Source: Cocos nucifera (lineage: Eukaryota; Streptophyta; Magnoliopsida; Arecales; Arecaceae). Taken from it: a DNA stretch of 64,000 nucleotides. The stretch lies in assembly GCA_006176705.1 (NCBI GenBank), contig QRFJ01004839.1, positions 186,001 to 250,000 on the forward strand. The letters run 5' to 3'. Each line of letters begins with the position of its first letter. Position 1 is the stretch's first letter. A program made the position numbers and the translations under genes. The notes below the pieces were generated by a model, which had not been told where the DNA came from, made no database searches, and saw nothing but the letters and a program-made list of their open reading frames with translations. Shown here one piece after another: positions 33,307-45,961 of the stretch.

Positions 33307-36300
33307 CTAAAGCCAATTGGCTACAAGTCTAAGTCCCATCTTCTCAAGGTGGGCTTCGATCTTCTGCTGGCCCAACGGCTTTGTAAGTGGGTCTGCCACA
33401 TTATCTGCGGAGTTGACTCTCTTGACCTCGAACGTAACCTTTCTCAAGGTAATCGCGGATGAGGTGATATCGCCGCTCAATATGCTTGGATTTCTGGTGA
33501 GACCTCGGCTCCTTAGCAAGGGCTATGGCGCCATTGTTGTCGCAGTATAGAGGAATGGCATCTGATGGCATTACTCCAATTTCTGCAGCAAACTTCTTGT
33601 ACCAGAATGCTTCCTTTGCAGCCTCTGATGCAGCGATATATTCTGCTTCCATGGTGGAATCTGCTATCACAGTTTGCTTGGAACTCTTCCAGCTGACAGC
33701 TCCACCATTGCACACAAACAGACTTCCAGATGTCGACTTTCGATCATCTATATCGGACATGAAATCCGAGTCTGTGTATCCCTGGAACTTGGAGTTCTCC
33801 GTTACCAAAGACCAACATCATATCCTTAGTTCTTCTCAAGTACTTAAGGATACATTTCACAGAAGTCCAGTGTTCTTCACCTGGATTTGACTGATATCTG
33901 CTTGTGACACTCACAGCATGGGCTATATCAGGTCGTGTACATAGCATGGCATACATGAGGCTCCCTATTGCAGAAGCATAAGGGATCTTGCTCATGCGTT
34001 CTATTTCCTCAGGTGTGCTAGGGGCACATCTTCTTGGAAAGATGAATACCATGTCTGAAGGGTATTAATCCCCTCTTAGAGTTTTCCATACTAAACCTCT
34101 TTAGTACTTCCTCTATGTACATCTTCTGTGAAAGTCCTAGCATCCTATTCGGTCTATCCCTATAGACCTTAATTCCTAGAATAAAGGATGCTTCACCTAG
34201 GTCTTTCATGGAGAATTCCTTGGACAACCACATCTTGACTGATGTCAACATGGGAATATCATTCCCAATAAGGAGGATGTCATCCACGTACAATACGAGG
34301 AAGACAACAGCGCTCCCACTGACCCTTTTGAAAACACATGGTTCCTCTTCATTTTTGATGAAACCAAACTTTTTGATCACATCATTGAAACGAGTGTTCC
34401 AGCTCCGAGATGCTTGCTTAAGTCCATATATGGACCTTTGCAGCTTGCAAACCTTGTGATCAGTATCACTGGATGTGAAACCTAGCGGCTGTTCCATATA
34501 GATATCTTCCTCAAGATATCCATTTAGGAATGCCGTTTTCACGTCCATTTGCCATATTTCATAATCGAAATAGGCTGCAACGGCAAGCAATGTGCGGATG
34601 GATTTTAGCATAGCTACTGGGGAAAAGGTATCCTGATAGTCAATGCCTTCGCGTTGACTATAACCTTTTGCCACCAGTCTAGCCTTGAATGTCTCCACAT
34701 TCCCATCTGCACCAATCTTTCTCTTGAAGATCCATTTACACCCAATAGGTACTATACCTTCTGGTGGATCTACCAAGGTCCAGACTTGGTTTGAGTGCAT
34801 CGAGTCAATTTCTGACTTCATTGCCTCTAAGCCATTTCTCGGAGTCGATATCTGATATCGCCTCGTTGTAGGTTTTGGGATCATCACCATGAGCACCATT
34901 ACCTATGAGGAACATTTCCTCTACATCCTCTGAAATAATACCTAAGTATCTTTCAGGGGGACGGAAAACTCTTTCCGATCTACGAGGTGGAGGAGGTAGT
35001 GTTCTTATTGGCTCAACCTGATTTGGTTCCACTTGGTCCTTAGCTCGTTCTGCTTGTGAGACTTTCTCATCAAGCTTGAATCTGCTTTCCAATGCCGCTA
35101 TCTTGAATAAACTATTTTTCAAGAAAGATGGCATGTCGACTCACAATCACATTGTGGTCTTCTGGAATGTAGAAATAGTATCCTAATGACTCTTTAGGAT
35201 ATCCTATGAATCGAGCTCTAAAGGACCTAAACTCTAACTTGTCCGCTTGTTGTCTTTTGACATGAGCCGGACAACCCCAAATTCTGAGATGACTCAGACT
35301 TGGTTTCTTACCGTGCCATATCTCATACGGTGTGGTAGGAACGGTTTTAGAGGGAACCCTATTCAGTAAATAGATTGAAGTTAATAATGAGTGTCCCCAA
35401 AGAAAATCAGGGAGGTCTGTGAAGCTCATCATGGATCGAACCATATCCAATAGAGTCCGATTTCTCCGTTCTGAAACCCCGTTGAGTTGAGGTGTTCCTG
35501 GTGGAGTCCATTGAGAGACTATGCCATTTTCCTTAAGAGATAGTCTAGGAATTCCCGGCTAAGGTATTCACCTCCTCGATCTGATCGAAGAACCTTAATG
35601 GGTTTTCCAGTTTGTTTTTCTACTTCATGTCTGAATTCTTTGAACTTTTCAAAAGGCTTCAGACTTGTGTCTCATAAGATACACATACCCATACCTAGAC
35701 AGATCATCGGTAAAGGTAATGAAGTAGACAAAATTGCCTCTAGCCGGCACATCAAATGGGCCGCACACATCAGTATGTACTAGGGCAAGGAGATCTGTGG
35801 CCCTCTCCCCATGTCCAACAAAAGGGAGTTTAGTCATTTTGCCTTGAAGACAAGATTCACAAGTTGGATATGACTCGAAAAGTCAATGGACTCAATAGCC
35901 CATTTTTCTCCAATTTGTTGATCCTATCTTCTGCTATATGACCTAATCTCAGGTGCCATAGATATCTGTCGTTTGGACTATCCCTAGGTCGTTTGGCATT
36001 CACGTTTTGCTCGATAGTTAGAAACAGGTACATCAATATGTAGCTGATAAAGACCATTAATAAGGAAACCATTTGCAATTTTATTTCTTTCATAAAGAAT
36101 GTTACAATGGTCCTTAAAGAAGGTGATCATATAACCTTCTTGTGCTAAGCATGAAACAGAAATCAAATTCCTGCTAGCTGCAGGCACATAATAACAGTCT
36201 TTTAAAACTAAGTCTAAACCAGATGGTAATCGCAAGAGGGTATGTTCCCACGGCTACTGCAGCAACTCTTGCTCCATTACCGATGCGTAGGATCATGTCT

Positions 36301-37264
36301 CCATCCCTCAGCCTCCTGCTATCCTCAAGACCCTGCATAGAAGTGCACAGATGAGCACTAGAACCAGAGTCAAGCACCCAACTGGATGCAGAAGAAACCG
36401 TAAGGTTAGACTCAATAACGAGCATACCTCCAGAAGGACCTTCCTTCTTGTTCTTCAGGGTGGCCAGGTAAGTAGGGCAGTTCCGCTTCCAATGGCCGTC
36501 GCTGTTGCAATGGAAACACTTTCCTTTGCCATCGGCCTTTTTCTTCGGCTTCTGCCTTCTTCTTCTTTGATCCTTCCACCTTTTGCTTTTTCACAGACTT
36601 CTTTTTCTTTCCATAAGACTTTCTTTTGGAAGAAGTCCGTTCCATAGCAAGAACTGAGCCTTTAGAACCTTTCATAGAAAGCTCAGCGGTAACCAGCATA
36701 TTCATTAACTCGGCCAAGGAATTCTTGAAGTTTATGCATGTGGTAATTCATGATGAATTGCCCATATGCATCAGTCAAGGATTGCAGAATAATATCGTTC
36801 TGCAGGTCCAAGTCCAACTTCACACCGAGCTTCTCAAGCTCTTCCATGTCCTTGATCATTGTCAGACAGTGATCTTGGACTGACTGCCCATCACGCATCT
36901 TAGCCTTAAAAAGTCATTTTGTGACTTGATATTTGGCTGCGCGACTCTGTTCACCAAACATCTCCTGCAGGTGAGCCAACATTTGGCGAGCAGTCCCGAT
37001 ATCTTCATGTTGGCGCTGGAGCTCATCAGACATCGAGCCCAACATGTAATATCTGGCCTTATTATCTTCGTCAATCCATTTTTCCAGAGACGCTCTCTGT
37101 TCAACAGGATGGACGGGCTGGTAAGGTGGGAGGGTCCTGGTCCAAAACATGGGTTAACTTCTCGAACCCAAAATAATTTTGTAGTTCCTGAGCCAATCTT
37201 TATAATTGGGTCCAGTCAGTCTATGTGTGTCCAGGATACGTGCCAATGGGTTGGACGCAGACAT
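33307..37264 (-). pseudogene. Family A copia gag-pol polyprotein
   Basis: On the minus strand an ATG at 37,264 starts MSASNPLARILDTHRLTGPN, with copia gag N-terminal signature NYKDWLRNYKIIL soon interrupted by a stop. Gag continues through 36,420 with a Lys-rich region and a zinc knuckle near 36,480. Protease: WVLDSGSSAHLC near 36,370. GAG-pre-integrase: YLWHLRLGHIAEDRINKLE near 35,960. Integrase core: VHTDVCGPFDVPARGNFVYF, then DDLSRYGYVYL (35,650-35,840), with its C-terminal part at 35,112-35,450. RT: 34,018-34,899, one clean 293-codon frame with KWIFKRKIGADGNVETFKAR, SIYGLKQASRSWN and LVLYVDDILLIGND. RNase H: STMEAEYIAASEAAKEAFWY and CDNNGAIALAKEPRSHQKSK near 33,560-33,650. The stop is at 33,307. 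Around half a dozen frameshifts or stops break the frame; the YVDD and protease DSG motifs are intact. Confidence 0.9.
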
Positions 37265-39121
37265 TTTTCCTGTAGAGAGTCAAAGATTCTAGTTAGATAC
37301 TGTAATTTTGACTTGACCAATTTATTTAGGAATTTTATTTTTAAACAAATTAGCTCCCACTATTTTCTCGGATCCCTACACTCCCTCTGTAGAGATGCGA
37401 AAAATCTCCATGATTAATGATTTCTAGTGGGTGGTGCGGTCTCACCAACTGACTCATCACCTCACCTAACAGTTATTGGTGATGGGTTAGCCAATGAGTG
37501 AACAACTCTTGTTCAATGATTCTCTAATCATGGTGCACCCAAACTTGGTCTCTAATTCATGAATCTCACCGTATCCGAAATATTGATCCACTCCTTAGTT
37601 AAGTCAGACCCACCATTTGCATAGACTGGGTTCCTAATTGAGTCTCTCACCGTATCCGAAATATTGAGCCCAACTCATCCTCCAGCCCATAGCATCCAAT
37701 GCCTAATAGACATGGTTGCATCTTCCCGGTGCAACTGAGCCACTGTATCCAGCCGAGAACAATCAACCCCGGGAAGGGCCCGCACATCTACAATGGTGGA
37801 AGACCTCAGACTTAATCTTTTCTTAGGGAGAATTGATTCAGGTCTCATTAAACTAGACTTGGCTTAGTCATAACAATTATGACTAACCTAGTGGCATGGG
37901 TTAGCTCGGATTATTGACCACCTCAGATCAGAACTGTGTCAACAGATATGGCCAGGTAAGTGAGACCGGTGGAAGGAATATGCCATTAACTCGTACAAGA
38001 ACGCATTCAGGTCGAGTAGCTTCCAATTAAAAACCAGTCGGTCGTCTATGCCAAACTTACCTTAGACACCAAATTGTTGAGTCAGAACCAATTGGGTTAG
38101 CCTACAATCCAGACTCTAACCTCTGAGCCTAATTAGGTCTTGCTTGATCGTGACTCGATCTTGACCCAGACTTAATCCTATTAGGCTGGTCAATTTAAGC
38201 ATTGTTGATCCCATCTAACCAACTCTTGATTCGGTTTGATCAACCGCTTAGACCTAATTGAGCTACCCAAGCCCGAACCCAGTATTATGAATATGTCTTA
38301 GATCTGAAATTCTCAATTTTAGACCTAATTAATATTCCATAAACTTAATTCTTAATTAAGTAGGGTTCATAAACAAAATATGCACAATAAATCCTAGGGT
38401 TTCAGGATCTAGGGTTTTGCAGAAAGTAAGTTTTGGGTTTCTGATTAAGGACGAACACGCAGCACCCCTACACATCATAAGAACACCCCATCGAATGGGA
38501 AGAGAGGGCCTTTAAACCCTTCTTCATTCTTATGACCGGACGGCCAAGAGGAACGCCTTAATCAGGAACATTCAATACTACAAAACAATATCAGATCTAT
38601 ATCATATATCTCATATATAAAGTTAGATCTAATCATGGCATATTTTGCATACATCTCATGTATCATAATCATGCATATTTTCAGATCTAAATTATCTCAT
38701 AATAATCTAAAAAATTAGATTTAAATTGATCTAATCAAAATAAATTCTAATCTAGATAATTATGTAGAACTATTCTACAACTAGTCTAGACATGCATCAA
38801 TCATATCTCATATGATATTTAAAATTAAATAATTTTTATTTGCTATTTTTTAGATGTTATTATAACACTTATAATATCAAAAAATAGTAAATAAAAAGAT
38901 CTAAAATATGATTTAATCAGATTAAATCAAAACATGCAAGACTATTCTATAGAACTATTCTATTCTAGAACTAGTCATGCATATCTTCTAATCTTAGATC
39001 CAAATCATTTAATTTTAATTTTTTCTGATTTCAGATCTGATCACATCTCATGTGACATCTGAAAATCACTTATTTTCTAATTAAAATAAATTTAAAATTA
39101 GATCTAAATAATTTTAGAACC
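37265..39121 (-). other. Untranslated leader of the nested family A copia
   Basis: It spans 1.86 kb between PBS and gag start with no coding domain. The block at 37,951-37,990 matches the leader of copia B and of the 51,201 element. It includes a tract with two near-repeats of 'ctcaccgtatccgaaatattga' (37,565-37,590 and 37,646-37,670) and an AT-rich part with alternating 'tctagaacta/agttctaga'-like inverted words. Confidence 0.6.
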
Positions 39122-39137
39122 ATGGCTCTGATACCAG
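39122..39137 (-). promoter_or_regulatory. Primer binding site of the nested family A copia
   Basis: On the minus strand TGGTATCAGAGCCATG follows the 5' LTR after two bases. It is a perfect match to the initiator-Met tRNA type TGGTATCAGAGC. Confidence 0.9.
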
Positions 39138-39138
39138 T

Positions 39139-41436
39139 TGAAGGAAAATCCTGATTTTCCCGGACCAGGTTCGTTCAGATCTGATCAGATCAAGAGATAT
39201 ATTTCAAAATTTTTTCTCTTGATCCCAATCAGATCTGATGATATTTTTAGATCTAATTCTTATTATTTTAATAAATAAAAAATAAAATAAAGATAAATTA
39301 AATCAAATTTAATTTACCTGATTTGGGTAATCCTATTACCCTGTTGATGATCCTGTTTGCAGCGGAAGGTTCTGGATCTAGCCACGCAAGCGCCTGGCCT
39401 CTACCGGTATCCACTCAGGCTGGATCTGGAGATCCTCTTCTTCTCTATCACACCTCCAAAAATTAGATCTGGATCTGATCTGGAGGATCTTCAAAACTCC
39501 TTTTGAAGATCTGCAGTCGTCCTTTGCAGCAGTGCAGCCTTCTTGCTTTTGATCGCCTTTCTTTGATCTGGAATCGCACCAACCAAGGTCCAAAACTCCT
39601 TTTGGACGTGGAGAGCAAGGGGAGAAGATGGTTTGGCATGGAGGAAGAGGGGAGAGGCAGCCTTGGGGCATGGGAAACTTTGATCTCAATTCAATTACTT
39701 GTTCTGTTTGAGTTGGGCACAGGGTCTTATTTATAGACTGACTGTGATCCAGCTTCTCTTATTCCCAACCAATCACAACCCTTTGTGAAATCAGATCTAA
39801 ATCTGATTGGTGGGAATAGAGTCCCCTGGATTCCTCCTTAGAGGGTGCCTAAGACCAGTCAAAGTTGGTTCTTAGGAAGAACTCTAATTGGAATCCAAAA
39901 AGGAGGTGGAGTCCTTGTCCAACAAGGACTCCTAGGCGCCTCCAAACTTGGGCACACGCCACCCTTGGCGTGCGCCCTCCTCCTTGCCAGGTTCTGGCAG
40001 GGGGACAGGCCCCCACCAGCTCTCCAATAGGTGCATGACATGTGGTCAAAAGTCAAAGTGTCAATGGTCAACGTTTGACCAGTCAAAGGTAGACTTTTGA
40101 CCAAAGTCAAAGAACAAGAAATGGCAGGTGACCAAAAATGGCAGGTAATGTCTTACAAAATAAGACAACCTTTTCTGACTTGGACAACCTCCAGTCAGAC
40201 CATATGAAGGCCTCTGATTGAGCACAAACTCCTTTGGCTCAGACAGGACAACTTATTTATGATAGCAAAAGAAGAACGTTAGGTTCAATCGAGTGCTAGC
40301 ACGATTTCCTTGAACCTAATTGAATCTCATTCAGATCAATTGAACTAGATCAGTTCAATTGATGATCACCAGATTCAAACCCTTGTTTGTGTGACCCAGT
40401 TAGGTTCAGTTCTGTATGGTAATGGGATATGTCATGATCTCTATCATCGACATCATCGAAACTTCCTTTCGATGGATCAGAACTCTTCTGATTCGAACAG
40501 CTAGAATGATCGATCATCTAAATCATTCTAATTGCTCCCAAAATCCACCAGTGACACCTAGCAGTATATGGTGGCAACCCATCAGAGCTGAATGCGAACC
40601 TCTTGGTGCAGCTACCTGTGTGATTAAGTTCTTCTATCTTGAGCCCCGATCAGATTAGGGTTAAGGTGAACTCGTCAAACCCTAGTCTCTGTCATATGAT
40701 GTAATCATTCGATTCAAGTCCAATGTGAAAATCTAAATAGAAACTCTTTCTATTATTTCACTCTACCATGGCCATGGATTTCTGGACTTGATTCTCATGA
40801 TCATCATAGGGCTGCTCCTCTACCACCGAGGTAGATAGATTCCATCTTGATGCAATCCAGTTCCTACAATGAACATGCTATAGCCAACATACACCTCAGG
40901 GTTCCATATGGCTAGGAGATCCGAGTAATGGTGTAGTCAAACTATAACACCCTCAAGGTGAACTGCCGATGCATCCTCAGGTCAAAGAACCAGACACACT
41001 ACTGCAGCATCGAGTCAGTCATTGACGAGAAGGTAGACTCCCTAATGACTACTCGAGGTGGTCACGCTCAGTGCCCTCGTTCTCTAACGAGTACCTGTAC
41101 TCTCGCTCCGGTGTCTCCACACCGTAGACTCAAGACTCATCTACTAAAGAAAAGCGATTGTACACCAACCTTTCGGATCAATCACCATCCTCGTGATGAT
41201 CCTATGGTCGGGAGCAATTTATGAGTTAATAATGATTATTCATGTCTTAAATTTTCAACTCTTGAAAATATGAATTATCATTGCCATTAACTCAAAGGAT
41301 GTATCACAGACACTAAATACACATATGTGATAGAAAATAACCCATTTATTGCTTTTAGTCAAAATTACAATTTTGCCCCTAGAAGTGTATTACAAGTGTC
41401 AGCCAATTTTGGCTTCTAGGGTACATATATCTAACA
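39139..41436 (-). repeat. 5' LTR of the nested family A copia (right copy)
   Basis: Same length as the left copy (2,298). TATA box at 39,728-39,736; W-box cluster at 40,044-40,110 with seven TTGAC[C/T] plus one TTGACA; hairpin TAGAATGAT...ATCATTCTA at 40,502-40,530. As the 5' LTR, this copy would drive the element's transcript leftwards. Confidence 0.92.
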
Positions 41437-41441
41437 TTTTC

Positions 41442-43621
41442 TAGGATTCACAGTCTAATCCTGAGTCATCTATTACATAAAGGTCATAGGGATGAATTAT
41501 ACGGTAACCATATTCGCATAGATTCTGAATATTGCGATTGCGATTATTCGATCTATCCGGATGTCGGGTACCATTGCTAGATGATCACTTTGATTAGTAT
41601 AGAAATTAGTTTTTGTGCTACCAACTTAGGTTCGGACCTACGGGGTCATACATATTAGAAGTTTCTATCTGATCTGATGGCTAATCAAGAGTTTCATTGA
41701 TCTGAAACTCCATGGTCAAGAGTCCTACTGGACTTGGACTCTATGATCAAGAGTCCTATTGGACTGGGACTCTGAGTTCTACTTATCTGAGACTCTCTGA
41801 TCAAGAGTTCCATTGATCTAAAACTCTATGATCAAGAGTTCCATTGGACTAAAACTCTATGACCAAGAGTATTACTGAATTGAGACTCTGAATTCTACTT
41901 GTCTAAGACTCTCTGATCATGAGTCCTGATAATCTAGGATACTATGGTTAAGAGTCCCACTGGATTGGGACTCTGTGACCAAGAGTCCTACTGGACTAAG
42001 ATTCTGAGTCCTACTCGTCTGGGACTCTCTGATCAAGAGTTTCACTAGTCTGGGATTCTATGATCATGAGTTCGATTCATTTAGGATACTGGGTTCAAGA
42101 GCCCCACTGATTTAGGACTCTTCAAGAGTTTCATGTTGATAGGACTCTGTTGCCCAGTAACCCATTCGATTTAGACTTTGATATTTTTAGAGGATTAATT
42201 AACAATTTGATTGCTAATTAAATTAATTTGATTGAGTGATGAGGATTCGATCAAGTTCGATTGAATTTAATTCGATTGGATTTGATCCGAACAGGTCATG
42301 AGATGATCTAATCGCTATGAGAGTTTTGACCCTGATTTGATCAGGACGTAGATCTAATTAATTTTTAATTTAATTAAAATTTTATTAAATTAGACTAAGC
42401 CCAATTTGGTTGGGTTTAATCTGGTTTAATTGGATCTAGATTAATTGGTTTGGTTGAAACCAATTAGGATCAAGTCAAATGAAGTTTGAATTCAAATTCT
42501 CCCATGCGTCCATAATTTTTAACTTTTCCACTCTACTTCCTATGCCCTCCCTTTTATTTATCGAATATTTATAAAATGTGCATGCAAAAGGAGAGTCCTT
42601 TTGTGTGTTAAACATAAGGGAGGGGGCGTTGGATAAGGATAAGAGGCTCATTTGATTTTTGAAATCAAGTGAGTGGTTAAAATCTCTCAACCACTTGATC
42701 CTTATCATTTTTTATATGATTTTCTCATGGTATTCACGTCAATAAATTATGAAATTTTTTTTGCATGTAGTAGAAGGGGTTAGCATTACATGGTAAAAAT
42801 TTTAAAGTGTTTGGGCATCAGTTTTGAGCGAAAAAAAATCTTGAAATAAAGATGAACAGGATCCTACAGCACTTTTCTTTTTCTTTATGCCTCTCTTCTC
42901 TTATGATTTTCATCTCTAAGGATATACTATTTTTAGATATGATATAAATAGAGATTATAGATCTAATAGTTATATTTTCATGAAAACTTATTTCATAGAA
43001 AAACTCTACATAGAGAGGGCATGATAGAATTTTTAGTGTGTCAGGGTTTTTGGGCCGAGTGAAATCTTAGATTTGAGAATCTGGGTTCGAATGGAGAGAT
43101 CGAGTGTTGTGAGAATCAAATCACCACCAAATTTGAAACACATCTTCATCATCCTCCAATATTTATATTTTAATTTTTTATAATTTTTAAGAAATTAAAA
43201 AATATATGATCGATCGGATCGATCGCGATTAGCCATTAACACCCCGACGAGGAGCTAGCACTCCAGTGGGGTTGATCAGGATCAGGAGTTCTATGTGGAC
43301 CAACCGTAGAGGTCGGACATATGTGTGGCTGTGACGTGATACCAAAGCATTATTCAATGAACTCAAATTATGGTGATCGACTATCTGCAGAAAGATATTA
43401 TGTTCTGAACACGTAGATGTAGTAAATAGTTTATTACATACTTTTATTTTCAGATCTATTGATGTGTGTATGCATATTATGCTTAGATCCTAATATGTAG
43501 GGTTAAATAATCTGATATGATCAATAGATAATTAATTAGATTAATTATTTTTTGCTGCATCATTGCTATTTTTAAAATATTTTTTAAAAGTAGCATGGCA
43601 AATCCTGCACTATTTTCTTCA
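41442..43621 (+). repeat. 3' LTR of copia B, second part (after the nested insertion)
   Basis: It resumes at 'taggattcacagtctaatcc', which continues the sequence cut at 30,994, and runs to 'attttcttca' at 43,621. The ACTCT/AGAGT array lies at 41,690-42,140. It matches 22,420-24,600 throughout. Confidence 0.9.
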
Positions 43622-43925
43622 GAGGTTGCCTGTCGAACCTTCAAAGAGGTGGCCATACATAGGCTCCAAGATGGGCTGTACAGCCTTAGGTAGTCTACCA
43701 TTGAGCACTCTAGTTTCGAGTCACCATTAGATTAGAAGTCTTACACAGATCACTAAATATAGACAAATAGATAGGAGGCCCTCTATGATTGGTGGAGCAT
43801 TAAGGAGTACTCTGATAGACGGTAGAGGACCTGGTAGAATTAGACCACCCAGCAAGATCCGATCAAGCACACAGGTGGCTCTGTTGGCACACATATTATG
43901 GTCGATTGATTGATAAAAATTCTAT
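43622..43925 (+). pseudogene. TnpA-like exon of the CACTA element (split by copia B)
   Basis: The frame, joined conceptually with 21,688-21,724, reads TFKEVAIHRLQDGLYSLR, then STIEHSSFESPLD, EALYDWWSIKEYSD and TTQQDPIKHTGGSVGTHIMV with TAG/TAA stops between. The 'W..IKEY.SDR' and 'HTGGSVGTH' pattern agrees with the central part of plant En/Spm (Transposase_24) proteins, where Asn-Arg-x-x-Gln and a His-Thr-x-Gly-Ser motif are common. It is inactive because of the stops and the 21.9-kb insertion. Confidence 0.6.
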
Positions 43926-44000
43926 ACTTAAATTAATTTCATATTAAATTGATCATATGTATATTTTAATTTATTTAATTTTATTATTTGTTTATTGTAG

Positions 44001-44105
44001 CTATGGTAGTTGGATCGTTTACTAGGACAGCTACAGATATGGGAGGCCACACACCATTCTAGAAAGACTGGTGATTACTTAGATCCTAGTTCTCGATAGA
44101 TCATG
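44001..44105 (+). pseudogene. TnpA-like exon, HSRKTG..LDP motif
   Basis: Between a 'tttattgtag' acceptor and an 'atcatggtaata' donor the frame reads WEATHHSRKTGDYLDPSSR, then a stop and IM. A Thr-His-x-x-Lys-x-Gly-x-x-x-Asp-Pro-x-Ser motif of this shape is a hallmark of Transposase_24. Exon borders follow GT-AG. Confidence 0.65.
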
Positions 44106-44182
44106 GTAATAACTTAAAATATTATTTATTAAATTTTTATATATGCTGATATGTATGGACTAATGAATTTCAAAATTATATA

Positions 44183-44520
44183 GACGAATTATGTGGAGTA
44201 TCTTGTATCGTGGCATGGTGAGGACCGATCCTCTCAGTCCCTCTTTGATCTCGAGGGATGGCTCAGGGCTATTGGAGGGGTGAGTAGGAGCCGGATCATA
44301 GGATTCGATCATAGCTTTAACTCTCCAGCAGTTCGATACTTTTCGACATCCTCCTCTCAGGCCTTAATGATCCAAATATGAGGTGATGCATATGTGGAGG
44401 AGGCTATACAGAGACTTTGGAGCTAGCAATCTTAGAGCTTTCGAGATGCTGTCCACGATACGATTATTAAAATTCTCTAAAATTCATATCTATATGATCA
44501 GCTAGGCTCATTATCACAAC
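44183..44520 (+). pseudogene. TnpA-like C-terminal exon (Transposase_24 end)
   Basis: After a 'ttatatag' acceptor one frame reads VEYLVSWHGEDRSSQSLFDL, EGWLRAIGGVSRSRIIGFDH and, past a TGA at 44,379, GDAYVEEAIQRL and SFRDAVHDTIIKIL. GG-x-x-x-x-R-I-x-G-F near the C-terminus is the typical end of plant En/Spm TnpA-like proteins. A Gln/Ser-rich tail (LGSLSQQSQHIS) follows. Together with the two preceding exons this fixes the coding strand of the CACTA gene as plus. Confidence 0.65.
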
Positions 44521-44819
44521 AATCACAGCATATAAGTTTAATAATAATTTTTTTATTTATTTTAAATTTTTATATTTAGAAATTTTACATATTTAGGCTT
44601 GAGTTCAGGAAGGAGATCTAGGGAGTGAAAATTTAATTTAACCATCCAATCGATGGACCTAAGGTGTCTATAGCTCCATATCATCGAATGAAATATGTAG
44701 AAATAATCTGTTCAAGAATCGAAATAATATATCAAAATATACACCTTCGTATCAACATCTATGCTTTCGTATCGAAACTTATTAATAATATTTTATTTTT
44801 CTTGCTTATAGCTCATCTA

Positions 44820-45400
44820 CCAACTGCTGGAGATAGAGCTATCAAGATGGGCCAGCCCACCTCGGTCCGTCCCGACCCACCTCTAAATGGGATGGGATGG
44901 GTTGGCCCATTTAACTGGCGGGTTAGAAAAATTCCAACTCGACCCACCATGGGTTATAGGTTAAACGGGTCAACCCATCAAAATTTTTTAAAAAAACTTA
45001 TAAAACAATGATATAAATAGAATTTCATATTTAATTCAAGCTCAAATCAAAGTTACATGCTCGATACAACCCAAACTTAAATACTTAATACAATCTAAAC
45101 TTAATCTAAACTTAAAAGACTTAAATTTTTAATTTTCAAACTAATTTAAAGGCAAATCAAAGTTTCAAATCAATGTATATATATATATAAGAGATGAGCC
45201 AACCAGTCTCGATCCATCCCGAATCTGTCACAATCCACAATCTAAATGGGGCGGGTTATTTAACCCGCTTTTAGATGGATTGCTAAAATATGAACCCAAT
45301 CCATCCCATTAATATGAATTCAATCCACCCCATTTACATGGTATGGCGGGCCAACCTGACGGGCTCAATCCAAATTGACCGCTTTAGTTGGAGAGGACAT
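44820..45400. repeat. CCCATTT/GGGTT-rich repeat, possible hAT-like MITE in the CACTA element
   Basis: The segment opens with GGGCCAGCCCACC, 'gggatgggatgggttggccc' and 'cgggtcaacccatc', passes an AT-rich middle with an AT run at 45,176-45,190, and closes with 'ggcgggttatttaacccgc' and 'ggcgggccaacctgacgggc'. The GGGTT/AACCC words sit at both ends in inverted sense, as in hAT-type MITEs. No exact TIR or 8-bp duplication could be fixed. Confidence 0.4.
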
Positions 45401-45659
45401 ACAAGAGCAGAAGAAGGACGATAAGAAGGTTCTCACATGATTTTATTTTTTATATGCATGTAATTTTGATACTTATAAAGCAGTATAAATTTATAAAACT
45501 ATATAATTTATATTTTTAATATAATATAATTAATTTTATATTTATGATTATAGTAAATAATTATTATTTTATTTATAATAGATTTTAGAAAATATAATTA
45601 CTTATCACTATGATTAAAATAGGTTTTAAAAAATTTAATTATAATTTTTTTAAAAAATA
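45401..45659. other. AT-rich CACTA interior
   Basis: Almost pure A/T sequence with no open frame or motif beyond runs of TAT and AAT. It separates the MITE-like segment from the right subterminal repeats. Confidence 0.4.
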
Positions 45660-45961
45660 AAATAATATTAGTGATGGTATTAGTGACACCAGTATGCATC
45701 AGTAAAGACTTTACTGATGGAAATAGCATTGGCATTACTGTCGCTAATAATTTTAATTATAAAAAAAATTAAAAATAAAAAATATTAGTGATGACTTTGT
45801 TGTCACTAATATCATTATTAATTATCCGTATTAGCGACGGAGTTCTTGCTATCATTAATAATGATAGCAATGACGAGAGTCCATCGCTAATAGTATTAGC
45901 GATGAGGATTTGATTATTAGCGACGGTATTAAGCTGTCTAGTAACTTGTTTTCTTGTAGTG
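45660..45961 (+). repeat. Right subterminal repeats and TIR of the CACTA element
   Basis: There are at least nine copies of 'ttagtgatg', 'ttagcgacgg' and their complements ('ccatcgctaata', 'gtcgctaataa'), ending in TTTTCTTGTAGTG. The density is higher than at the left end. It is followed directly by the AGA target duplication. Confidence 0.88.

Larger units (their letters stand above)
30995..41436 (-). mobile_element. Copia element, family A, full length, nested in copia B
   Basis: Two LTRs of 2,298 bases each lie at 30,995-33,292 and 39,139-41,436, beginning TG and ending CA on either strand. The 5-bp duplication TTTTC sits at 30,990-30,994 and 41,437-41,441. On the minus strand the order is LTR, initiator-Met PBS, 1.86-kb leader, gag-pol, PPT, LTR. 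The two LTRs are nearly identical outside the outermost 150 bases, so this is the youngest layer of the nest. The polyprotein still carries stops and frameshifts, so it is not autonomous now. Long LTRs and leader recall the larger copia lineages, but I do not assign one. Confidence 0.93.
21725..43621 (+). mobile_element. Copia element, family B, interrupted by a nested family A element
   Basis: LTRs lie at 21,725-24,600 and 30,300-30,994 plus 41,442-43,621; once the 10.4-kb insertion is removed they are 2,876 and 2,875 bases long. It has an initiator-Met type PBS, a 1.7-kb leader, gag, protease, integrase, RT and RNase H in Ty1/copia order, and a PPT. Flanks read GAGAC on the left and GAGGT on the right, a TSD differing by two transitions. 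The exon frame of the CACTA TnpA-like gene runs from 21,688-21,724 into 43,622 onward, so the element split that exon. Many stops, mostly TGG or CAG/CGA turned into stop codons, mark it as old and methylated. Confidence 0.9.
15874..45961 (+). mobile_element. CACTA (En/Spm) DNA transposon carrying nested retroelements
   Basis: The left end reads CACTATAAGAAAGCA and the right end, in reverse complement, CACTACAAGAAAACA (13 of 15 bases alike). A 3-bp target duplication AGA sits at 15,871-15,873 and 45,962-45,964. Both ends are followed by repeats of the TTAGCGACG or TTAGTGACA type, typical of plant CACTA subterminal regions. The interior holds exon pieces of a Transposase_24 (TnpA-like) gene on the plus strand. 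Of its 30.1 kb, 21.9 kb is a nested copia element and about 2.3 kb a solo LTR, leaving a core near 5.9 kb. No TNP2 (Transposase_21) domain is visible, so it was probably non-autonomous. Confidence 0.88.
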
